A DNA stretch of 6,074 nt from Campylobacteraceae bacterium (GCA_027063105.1 JAMOSL010000163.1:1-6074), one strand, 5' to 3'. Shown: positions 1 through 6,074, numbered from the stretch's first letter. Notes: generated by a model not told the origin, from the letters alone. Made by a program: numbers and translations.

Positions 1-126
1 TTTAAGATATATAATAAAAAAACACTCTATAGTAAAATTAGACTTCGTAGGAGATATGTAAATAGATTAAATAAGTTAATTAAACAATATGGCAGAAGAA
101 ATGTAATTATAAAAATCATTCGTTGA
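1..126 (+). CDS. 3' end of an unrecognised, highly basic protein (partial)
   Basis: Frame 1 stays open from the window edge for 41 codons and stops at TGA 124-126. The other two forward frames hit stops early (TAA at 3-5 and TAA at 59-61), so this is the only frame that could be the tail of an upstream gene. The visible tail has 15 Lys/Arg among 41 residues and no Asp or Glu, with a cluster R-L-R-R-R near residues 14-18 and a Y-G-R-R turn near 30-33. Such a tail could bind nucleic acid or acidic phospholipid, or simply be a charged C-terminus. I do not recognise the family, and there is too little sequence to assign one. It lies on the same strand as aroB, 54 bases upstream. The lack of acidic residues is unusual enough that a chance open frame cannot be excluded. 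Confidence 0.45.
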   Translation, partial: FKIYNKKTLYSKIRLRRRYVNRLNKLIKQYGRRNVIIKIIR

Positions 127-152
127 TATTAAGAAAAAAAGGCTAAAATAAT
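123..152 (+). promoter_or_regulatory. Putative sigma-70 promoter for the aroB operon
   Basis: The gap between the upstream stop codon and aroB contains TTGATA at 123-128, one mismatch from the TTGACA consensus. It is followed by GC-TAAAAT (hexamer 144-149), extending into AATAAT (147-152). The TAAAAT hexamer preceded by GC resembles -10 elements typical of Campylobacterota, where the -35 box is usually weak. Spacing is 15 bases to TAAAAT or 18 to AATAAT, so the exact -10 register is uncertain. Transcription would start near 156-160, shortly before the aroB ribosome binding site (AAAGG, 167-171). It is the only sizeable non-coding stretch in the window, so it is the likeliest promoter for the five-gene run unless transcription reads through from upstream. 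Confidence 0.4.
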
Positions 153-180
153 AGATATATTTTTATAAAGGCTTCTTCTT

Positions 181-1233
181 ATGCTTGTGCCAATTAAACT
201 TCTTAATAGAAAAACTATATCCTATGATATTACTATAAATCCTCTTCCTAAATTATCATTTAATACTAAAGTTGTAATTATAACAAATCCTACTGTTTCA
301 TCTTATCATTTAGAAACAGTTCTTTCAAAAATAGAAGCTACTGAACTAAGTATTGTCACTATTCCTGATGGTGAACAATATAAAACACTTAAAACAATAG
401 AAGATATTTTGCATCAACTTTTTGAACATAAACTAGATAGAAAATCTCTTCTAATTGCTCTAGGTGGTGGAGTTATTGGAGACATGACAGGCTTTACAGC
501 TTCTCTATATCAAAGAGGTATAGATTTTATTCAAATTCCGACAACTCTTTTAAGTCAAGTAGATGCTAGTGTGGGAGGTAAAACAGGTGTTAATAATAGT
601 TTTGGTAAAAATTTAATAGGTGCTTTTTATCAGCCAAAAGCCGTTTATATAGACCCCTCTTTTTTAAAGACTCTACCAGCAAGAGAATTTAGTGCAGGTG
701 TTGCAGAGATTATAAAGATGGCTGTGATGTTTGATAAAGATTATTTTAATTTTCTGCAAGATGCAGATTTTAATAATAGCGATGTTCTTAAAGAGATAAT
801 CAAAAGAAGTGTAGAACTTAAAGCAGAAGTTGTAAATCAGGATGAAAAAGAAGCAGGAATTAGAGCAGTTTTGAATTATGGACATACTTTTGCTCATGTA
901 ATTGAAAATGAGACAAATTATACAAAATATTTACATGGAGAAGCTGTTTCTATAGGGATTGTTATGGCAAATAGACTTGCTGTTAAATTAAATTTAATGA
1001 CATTAGAAGAGTCTGAAATGGTAACCGATTTATTGAAGAAATTTAATCTTCCAACAGATTATACAATAGAAAATTATAATAGTTATTACGAACATTTTTT
1101 ACTTGACAAAAAAAGTGCAAATAATAGTATAAAGTTTATTTTAGCTAATGGAATAGGAAATTATATTATTAAAAAAGATATTGATGAAAATATTGTTAAA
1201 AATGTTTTGAAAGAGTTTGGAGAGATTACTTAA
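181..1233 (+). CDS. aroB: 3-dehydroquinate synthase
   Basis: AroB converts DAHP to 3-dehydroquinate, the second step of the shikimate pathway to chorismate and aromatic amino acids. It is a cytosolic NAD- and divalent-metal-dependent enzyme. The 350-residue length is normal for the family. The NAD-binding glycine run is at residues 95-101 (GGGVIGD), and the family signature TTLLSQVDASVGGKTGVN is at 121-138. The three metal ligands are visible as E176 (in AGVAEIIK), H235 (in LNYGH) and H252 (in LHGEA). The conserved LLDKK is at 307-311 and PDGEQYKT near 62-69. The ATG start is supported by AAAGG at 167-171, nine bases upstream, and by the N-terminal strand beginning immediately. It is the first gene of the operon, and its TAA stop overlaps the ATG of the next gene by one base (TAATG). 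No key residue is missing and base composition matches the neighbours. Confidence 0.97.
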   Translation: MLVPIKLLNRKTISYDITINPLPKLSFNTKVVIITNPTVSSYHLETVLSKIEATELSIVTIPDGEQYKTLKTIEDILHQLFEHKLDRKSLLIALGGGVIGDMTGFTASLYQRGIDFIQIPTTLLSQVDASVGGKTGVNNSFGKNLIGAFYQPKAVYIDPSFLKTLPAREFSAGVAEIIKMAVMFDKDYFNFLQDADFNNSDVLKEIIKRSVELKAEVVNQDEKEAGIRAVLNYGHTFAHVIENETNYTKYLHGEAVSIGIVMANRLAVKLNLMTLEESEMVTDLLKKFNLPTDYTIENYNSYYEHFLLDKKSANNSIKFILANGIGNYIIKKDIDENIVKNVLKEFGEIT

Positions 1234-2885
1234 TGAAAAAAATCATATTTTTTGTACTATCCTTTACACTTTTATTTGGAGCAGTTGAAAATAATACATC
1301 TTCTATAACAAAAAAGATAGTGGAGAAGGGTAAATCACTATCTTTCTCCTCATCTAAAGAGAATATGATAGAATTATTAGTTATTAGAAAAGAGCAGTTA
1401 GAAAAAGCTATTTCAACAAACAATATATGGTCTAAAATTTATAGTAATTATAAAACTTATATGTTTCTAAAGAAAGAGAGTAAAGTTACTAATGCCAAAA
1501 TATCATTATTAAAAAAAAGAGTACATTTAACTGATATACAAAAAAAAAGATTAGAAAAATATATAGAAGATAAAAAAACTATTGATAGAAAACTTCAACT
1601 TTTAACAGAGTATGAAACTAATCCATTCCAAAAACTTGTAAAACCTGAACAAATTGAAGAAGTTCCTTCTGTAACTAACCCTTTTGCTATTTTATCAGCA
1701 CTATCATTTTTAAAGAAACTTAAAGGTCAATTAGAAGACTATACAGAGAGATATAGCTCTTTAAATAATATTGTCGAAAATTTTAGAGAAGAGATATATA
1801 TTTTAAAAGAGTTGATTTCCGATGTTAAAGATAATAATAAATACAAGAACAGACTTAAAGATATAGAAAATAGACTAAAAACTTATACTCCTATATTGGA
1901 AATTTTTAAAACAACTTTAAATGTTTATGGAAAAAAAATAGATGAGATAAAACTTCAAGTTAGAAAAGATATAAAAGGGGAAATAGAGAAAAGTGCTTCT
2001 GTTGGTGGAGTTGTTCTGTTTTTCTTATTATTTTTCTTATTAGGCAAGTTCTTAGTTCGTAAATATATGGAAGATAACGATAGGTATTATACTATTAATA
2101 AAGTTATGAATATCACTTTTATTACCTTTTTTGTTATGATTCTCTTATTTGGATATATAGAAAATGTTAGTTATCTTGTAACTGTTTTAGGATTTGCTTC
2201 AGCTGGTATTGCTATAGCTATGAAAGATTGGTTTATGTCTGTTATGGGTTGGTTTGTTATTATGATTGGTGGTAGTATTCATGTTGGTGATAGAGTAAAG
2301 TTTGTAAGAGGTAATGTAGAATATGTTGGTGATATTGTTGATATTTCAATTTTAAGAATGACTCTTCATGAAGATGTGACTTTGACTACATATATGCATA
2401 ATCGTCGTTCAGGAAGAATGATTTTTATCCCAAATAATTTTATTTTTACAGACATGATAGCAAATTACTCTCATGCAGGATTAAAAACTGTATGGGATGG
2501 TATAGATTTTGTAGTCACATTTGATTCAGATATTCAGAAAGCAGCATCTATTGCAAAAGAAGTTACAAAACAATATTCTAAAGGATATACAGATATTACA
2601 AGAAAACAGTTAAATAAATTAAGAAGTAGTTATAGCATTAGAAATACAAATGTTGAACCTAGAATTTTAACTTTAATAGATGAAAATGGTATCAGAATTA
2701 GCTCATGGTATTTAACAAATGCTTATGCTACAATGACATTAAGAAGTACAATATCTTTGGAAATAATAACTAGAATACAAGCTGAAGAGAATGTTAAGTT
2801 AGCATTTCCAACACAATCTATTTATGTTGATAAAAGTGCTCCAAAACCAACACCACCTGCTGATTTAAATAATGGGATAGCATAA
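1233..2885 (+). CDS. MscS-family mechanosensitive ion channel with large periplasmic coiled-coil domain
   Basis: This inner-membrane channel probably opens under membrane tension to release solutes in hypo-osmotic shock. Residues 1-17 look like a signal peptide (K-K then a hydrophobic core ending near F-G-A). Residues about 45-250 are Lys/Glu-rich, helical and coiled-coil-like, presumably periplasmic, as in the larger MscK/MscM-type channels. Transmembrane helices fall at about 257-275, 290-308 and 313-345. The basic loop 271-289 fits a cytoplasmic loop between TM1 and TM2. The pore helix contains GFASAGIAIAMKDW (320-333), followed by the beta-domain motif G-D-R-V (352-355) and IPNN (399-402), then a C-terminal alpha/beta domain. 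At 550 residues it is about twice the length of E. coli MscS. The usual small residues of lower TM3 are replaced by W, F and M. The ATG overlaps the aroB stop, and GGAGAG at 1219-1224 is a good ribosome binding site. The family is secure; the gating stimulus and conductance are not known from sequence. Confidence 0.9.
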   Translation: MKKIIFFVLSFTLLFGAVENNTSSITKKIVEKGKSLSFSSSKENMIELLVIRKEQLEKAISTNNIWSKIYSNYKTYMFLKKESKVTNAKISLLKKRVHLTDIQKKRLEKYIEDKKTIDRKLQLLTEYETNPFQKLVKPEQIEEVPSVTNPFAILSALSFLKKLKGQLEDYTERYSSLNNIVENFREEIYILKELISDVKDNNKYKNRLKDIENRLKTYTPILEIFKTTLNVYGKKIDEIKLQVRKDIKGEIEKSASVGGVVLFFLLFFLLGKFLVRKYMEDNDRYYTINKVMNITFITFFVMILLFGYIENVSYLVTVLGFASAGIAIAMKDWFMSVMGWFVIMIGGSIHVGDRVKFVRGNVEYVGDIVDISILRMTLHEDVTLTTYMHNRRSGRMIFIPNNFIFTDMIANYSHAGLKTVWDGIDFVVTFDSDIQKAASIAKEVTKQYSKGYTDITRKQLNKLRSSYSIRNTNVEPRILTLIDENGIRISSWYLTNAYATMTLRSTISLEIITRIQAEENVKLAFPTQSIYVDKSAPKPTPPADLNNGIA

Positions 2886-4136
2886 ATGAAAAAAAAAGTA
2901 TATTTTAAAACTTTTGGATGTCGAACAAATCAGTTTGATACTCAAATTATGATGAGTAAGTTAGAAGATTTTGATATTACTCTAAAAGAAGAAGATAGTA
3001 ATCTTATAGTTGTTAACTCCTGTACAGTTACAAATGGAGCAGATAGTTCGGTTAGAGGATATATTAATTCCATAGAGAGAAGATACCCAGATAAAAAAGT
3101 TATTTTAGCAGGGTGTGGTTCTCATTCAAAAGGTGAAAGTTTATTTGAAAGTAAAAAAGTTTTTGGAGTTATTGGTCACTCTGAAAAAGAAAAAATAAAT
3201 CAAATACTTAAAAAAGAAAGTAGATTTTATCAAATAGGTGATTTAGAGCATATAGATTCAACTATTGTAGAAGAGTTTGTAGGAAAGAGTAGAGCATTTA
3301 TAAAAATTCAAGAGGGATGTGATTTTAGATGTTCATATTGTATTATACCTTTTGTAAGGGGTAATGCTAGGTCTCAAAAAGAAGATATAATACTTGCTCA
3401 AATCCAAAAATTGGCATCAAATGGATTTGGAGAGTTTATCTTGACAGGTACAAATGTTGGGAGTTATGGAAAAGATTTAAATACTTCTATGGCAAAACTT
3501 TTAAAAAGAATGAGTCAAATCAGAGGTGTTAGACGAATCAGAATTGGTAGTCTTGAACCTATACAAATTGATGATGAATTTAAAGAGCTATTAAATGAAC
3601 CTTGGATGGCAAAACATTTACATATTGCACTTCAACATACAAGCGATAAAATGCTAAAAGTTATGAATCGAAGAAATTCTTATAATAGCGATAGGAAGTT
3701 ATTTGAAGAGATAGCCTCAAAAGGTTATGCAATAGGTACAGATTATATTGTAGGTCATCCACAAGAGACTGAAAAAGAGTGGGCTGAAGCTATACAGAGA
3801 GTAAAAGAGTTGCCATTAACACATATCCATGCTTTCTCATACTCAAAAAGAGATGGTACACAGTCTGCATTAATGAAAGAGCAAGTAAGAGGAGATATAG
3901 CAAAGATTAGACATAAAGAGTTAACTAAAATTATAAAAGATAAAAATTACCAATTTAGACAAGAACAAATAAATAATTTAGAAGTTTTAGTAGAAAATAG
4001 TAAAGATGGATTATATCAAGGGTTAGACCAATATTTTAATAGAGTCAATCTAGAATCAGATGAAGAACTCAGTAATAATTGGGTATTATTAAATAAAATA
4101 GAGGTTAAATATGAAGGAAACTACTCCCAAATTTAG
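2886..4136 (+). CDS. mtaB: tRNA t6A37 methylthiotransferase (MtaB, radical SAM)
   Basis: MtaB adds a methylthio group to t6A at position 37 of ANN-decoding tRNAs, giving ms2t6A, which stabilises codon-anticodon pairing. It is a cytosolic two-cluster iron-sulfur enzyme. The N-terminal UPF0004 domain has its three cluster cysteines at C12 (in TFGCRTNQ), C46 (in NSCTVT) and C77 (in AGCGS). The radical SAM cluster motif is C145-x3-C149-x2-C152 (EGCDFRCSYC), followed by TGTNVGSYG at 187-195. A C-terminal TRAM-like RNA-binding region covers roughly 360-412. The TFGCRTNQFD N-terminus and NSCTVTNGAD favour MtaB over MiaB or RimO. The family motif normally reading LQSGSD is LQHTSD here (249-254). The ATG directly abuts the preceding TAA, with only a weak GGGA (2874-2877) upstream, so translation may depend on coupling to the channel gene. 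The start is followed by a nine-A run. Confidence 0.93.
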   Translation: MKKKVYFKTFGCRTNQFDTQIMMSKLEDFDITLKEEDSNLIVVNSCTVTNGADSSVRGYINSIERRYPDKKVILAGCGSHSKGESLFESKKVFGVIGHSEKEKINQILKKESRFYQIGDLEHIDSTIVEEFVGKSRAFIKIQEGCDFRCSYCIIPFVRGNARSQKEDIILAQIQKLASNGFGEFILTGTNVGSYGKDLNTSMAKLLKRMSQIRGVRRIRIGSLEPIQIDDEFKELLNEPWMAKHLHIALQHTSDKMLKVMNRRNSYNSDRKLFEEIASKGYAIGTDYIVGHPQETEKEWAEAIQRVKELPLTHIHAFSYSKRDGTQSALMKEQVRGDIAKIRHKELTKIIKDKNYQFRQEQINNLEVLVENSKDGLYQGLDQYFNRVNLESDEELSNNWVLLNKIEVKYEGNYSQI

Positions 4137-5778
4137 TAACAAAAAGAATATTAATATTATTATTGGATTAAGTATTATACTATTTATAATCTTTCTATTT
4201 ATTGGTCTAAGAAATAATACAAAATTAATTACGACATCAGAAGCAAGTAAATTATATACTCAAGATGAGATAAAAAAATTATTAGTTGATGATAACTATT
4301 TATATTTTGTAACAGAAGATAGAAGATATAAAATATATAAGAATGCTATAAATAAAAAAACTTTATTTCAGAAATATCCTATTGAGGTAATAGAGAGTAC
4401 TAATTATTTTATGAATATTTTATATCTATTAATTGTTATTTTTCTTTTTATAATATTGTCTAAAAGTATGAAGTCTAATAAAGATGATAATATAGTTCAA
4501 ATTCATAAAGAGATTGATAGAACAGATGATATAGCCCAACCAAAAATAAATAGAGCAATAAATTCAACCGTAAGATTTTCAGATGTTGCAGGTATTAATG
4601 ATGTAAAAGAGGAACTTGAAGAGGTTATAGATTTTCTAAAAGAACCTAGAAAGTATCATAAATTAGATATTAAATTACCAAGAGGTATTCTTCTCGTAGG
4701 ACCTCCAGGAATTGGTAAAACACTTATATCAAAGGCAATTGCAGGGGAGGCAGGAGTTCCATTTTTCTATCAAAGTGGAGCATCTTTTGTACATATATAC
4801 GTCGGAATGGGTGCAAAAAGGGTTACTGAACTATTTGAAAGTGCAAAAAAACTAGCTCCTAGTATTATCTTTATAGATGAAATTGATGCAGTAGGAAAGA
4901 GTAGGGGAGAGTTTAGAAATGATGAAAGAGAAGCTACGCTAAATCAACTTTTAACAGAGATGGATGGATTTAATGACAGCTCAGGGGTTATTGTAATTGG
5001 AGCTACAAATAAAGTAGAAGTTTTAGATGAAGCACTATTAAGGTCAGGTAGATTTGATAGACGAATACATATATCTCTTCCAGATATTAAAGAAAGATTA
5101 AAAACTATAGAGTTATATATGAAGAAAAAACCTCATCAAATAAATCTTATAGATGTGGCAAGAATGACTGTAGGATTTAATAGTGCTGGTTTGGCCACAT
5201 TAGTTAATGAATCTGCAATATATGCTATGAGAGATAATAGACAACATATAGAATTAAAAGATTTTGAGGCTGTAAAAGATAAAGTTTTATTAGGTAAAAA
5301 GCGAGTAACAAGTTATAGTGGAAAAGAGAGAGCTATATTAGCAAATTATCAAAGTGCGAAAGCTTTAATTGCTACTTGGTTAGATATTAATTTTGATAAA
5401 ATAGGTATTGTTTCAACTCAAATTACAAAACGAGAGAATCAAATTTTATCAAAAAGCGAAATAATTAATTTAGTTAAAATGTATATTGCAGGAAGTATAA
5501 TAACTCAAAAGATATATAGTGAAAAGTTTACTAATAGTCAATCAGATATTGAATATGCTAAAATATTAGTTAAAAAAGTTGTAAATGAGTATGGTATGGG
5601 AGAAAACTTTATTGGGACAATTGAGGAGGAGAATAGTATTTTTACAAAGGCTCAAGAGGAAGTTGAATTAATTTTAAATAAGTTAGAAGAGATTCACTCC
5701 AAGATAACTAAACATTTATTATTACATGAAAATATTTTAGAAGAAGAGGTAAGGGATATGCTTCGTGAAGTATTTTAA
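4111..5778 (+). CDS. FtsH-like membrane AAA ATPase lacking the HEXXH protease motif
   Basis: This has FtsH architecture: TM1 about 12-32, a short periplasmic segment 33-100, TM2 about 101-117, the AAA module about 155-395, then a degenerate M41-like region to residue 555. The motor looks intact: Walker A GPPGIGKT (197-204), Walker B IIFIDEID (252-259), aromatic pore loop Y230-V-G, sensor-1 N300, and arginine fingers R311 and R314 in RSGRFDRR. Where FtsH has HEAGH, this protein has Y413-Q-S-A-K417, so neither zinc histidine nor the catalytic glutamate remains. D479 sits where the third zinc ligand is expected (SQSDIEYAK). The GGRxAEE-type helix also diverges to AGSIITQ (460-466). I infer an ATP-driven unfoldase or membrane extractor without metalloprotease activity. 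The start is supported by GAGG at 4101-4104. The gene overlaps mtaB by 26 bases and bioV by 14. Campylobacterota usually carry a separate canonical FtsH, so this would be a paralogue. Automatic annotation as an active FtsH protease would mislead. Confidence 0.9.
   Translation: MKETTPKFSNKKNINIIIGLSIILFIIFLFIGLRNNTKLITTSEASKLYTQDEIKKLLVDDNYLYFVTEDRRYKIYKNAINKKTLFQKYPIEVIESTNYFMNILYLLIVIFLFIILSKSMKSNKDDNIVQIHKEIDRTDDIAQPKINRAINSTVRFSDVAGINDVKEELEEVIDFLKEPRKYHKLDIKLPRGILLVGPPGIGKTLISKAIAGEAGVPFFYQSGASFVHIYVGMGAKRVTELFESAKKLAPSIIFIDEIDAVGKSRGEFRNDEREATLNQLLTEMDGFNDSSGVIVIGATNKVEVLDEALLRSGRFDRRIHISLPDIKERLKTIELYMKKKPHQINLIDVARMTVGFNSAGLATLVNESAIYAMRDNRQHIELKDFEAVKDKVLLGKKRVTSYSGKERAILANYQSAKALIATWLDINFDKIGIVSTQITKRENQILSKSEIINLVKMYIAGSIITQKIYSEKFTNSQSDIEYAKILVKKVVNEYGMGENFIGTIEEENSIFTKAQEEVELILNKLEEIHSKITKHLLLHENILEEEVRDMLREVF
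5751..5755 (+). promoter_or_regulatory. Ribosome binding site fixing the GTG start of bioV
   Basis: AAGGG lies nine bases before GTG 5765, inside the last codons of the ftsH-like gene. The bioV frame has an in-frame TAA at 5750-5752, so the start must lie after that. GTG 5765 is the only standard start codon before ATG 5876, and that ATG falls after the catalytic serine. The site and the frame limit together decide the start. Confidence 0.7.
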
Positions 5779-6074
5779 TGGATTTTCTCTTGATAGAGAA
5801 GATGAACTATTTTCTGAATATATAGAAGAAAATGATTTTACAGTAGCAGGTTTTAGTTATGGAGCTCAAAAGGCTATGGAATTTGTTTATCATAGTGATA
5901 AAAGAGTAGATAAACTAGTACTTTTATCTCCAGCATTTTTTCAAACTCAAAAAAAGAGTTTCATTCGCACACAGCTTAGATATTTTGATAATAATGCAGA
6001 AGAGTATACCAAACAGTTTTTATTAAATACTGCATATCCATCATCTTTTGATTTATCTATATACTTAAATAGAG
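5765..6074 (+). CDS. bioV: Pimelyl-ACP methyl ester esterase BioV (3' truncated by window end)
   Basis: BioV is the Campylobacterota enzyme that plays the role of E. coli BioH. It removes the methyl group from pimeloyl-ACP methyl ester so that pimeloyl-ACP can enter biotin ring assembly in the cytosol. The window shows 103 codons, starting M(GTG)-K-Y-F-N-G-F-S. The alpha/beta-hydrolase nucleophile elbow G29-F30-S31-Y32-G33 is followed by a strand and L-L-S-P-A-F-F (53-59), which fits BioV. The catalytic serine lies only 31 residues from the N-terminus, much earlier than in full-size alpha/beta hydrolases, so the fold is N-terminally shortened, as I recall for this family. The catalytic Asp/His lie beyond the window. 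The start overlaps the ftsH-like gene by 14 bases, implying translational coupling. The identification rests on family resemblance recalled from memory plus the serine elbow; other short hydrolases of the same fold are the alternative. Confidence 0.82.
   Translation, partial: MKYFNGFSLDREDELFSEYIEENDFTVAGFSYGAQKAMEFVYHSDKRVDKLVLLSPAFFQTQKKSFIRTQLRYFDNNAEEYTKQFLLNTAYPSSFDLSIYLNR

Noticed and set aside
2..61. Alternative frame-2 tail ending at TAA 59-61 for the upstream gene
   Set aside because: It is only 19 codons long and leaves a longer unexplained gap, whereas frame 1 continues to 126.
127..166. Possible terminator for the upstream gene in the gap before aroB
   Set aside because: The A-rich and T-rich stretches pair only imperfectly, and there is no GC-containing stem before the T run. 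I could not support a hairpin terminator.
94..179. Short inverted repeat AGAAGAA (94-100) and TTCTTCT (173-179)
   Set aside because: The arms are seven low-complexity bases separated by 72 bases, which is expected by chance here. It is not a convincing terminator or operator.
673..897. Minus-strand open frame of 74 codons inside aroB
   Set aside because: It lies wholly within the conserved metal-binding part of aroB, has a Cys/Phe/Ile-rich composition typical of antisense translation of AT-rich genes, and resembles no family I know.
1226..1423. Minus-strand open frame of 65 codons over the aroB/channel junction
   Set aside because: It is antisense to the signal peptide region of the channel gene and has no convincing ribosome binding site or recognisable motif.
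4111..5778. Annotation of the AAA gene as the canonical cell-division protease FtsH
   Set aside because: The HEXXH motif is absent and the M41 helix motifs are diverged, so it is an FtsH-like paralogue, not the active protease.

Overview
The window is strongly AT-rich and almost fully coding on the + strand. It looks like the chromosome of a Campylobacterota bacterium. The low GC, the protein sequences and the gene order point to the Arcobacter group, with Sulfurimonas-like relatives as an alternative. From memory, Helicobacter pylori carries a comparable run (aroB, an MscS-family gene, a MiaB-like gene, a second ftsH homologue). This looks like an old, vertically inherited cluster, and I see no mobile elements, tRNA or rRNA genes, or CRISPR.

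Layout: positions 1-126 hold the 3' end of an unrecognised, very basic protein. A 54-base gap (127-180) carries a plausible sigma-70 promoter and the ribosome binding site of the next gene. Five genes then follow without gaps: aroB (181-1233), an MscS-type mechanosensitive channel with a long predicted periplasmic coiled-coil domain (1233-2885), mtaB (2886-4136), a membrane-bound FtsH-like AAA ATPase (4111-5778), and bioV starting at a GTG (5765) and running off the window end. The junctions are a 1-base overlap, a 0-base gap, a 26-base overlap and a 14-base overlap, so this is very probably one operon with translational coupling.

The products serve different processes: chorismate synthesis, osmotic protection, tRNA modification, membrane protein handling and biotin precursor synthesis. 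They do not form an obvious single pathway.

The most notable feature is the FtsH-like protein. Its ATPase motor (Walker A and B, sensor 1, arginine fingers, aromatic pore loop) is intact, but the zinc-protease HEXXH motif is replaced by Y-Q-S-A-K. The aspartate that would be the third zinc ligand is still present. It looks like a membrane-anchored unfoldase or extractor without proteolytic activity. The second point of interest is the short BioV esterase, whose GTG start lies inside the end of the ftsH-like gene and would be missed by an ATG-only gene call.
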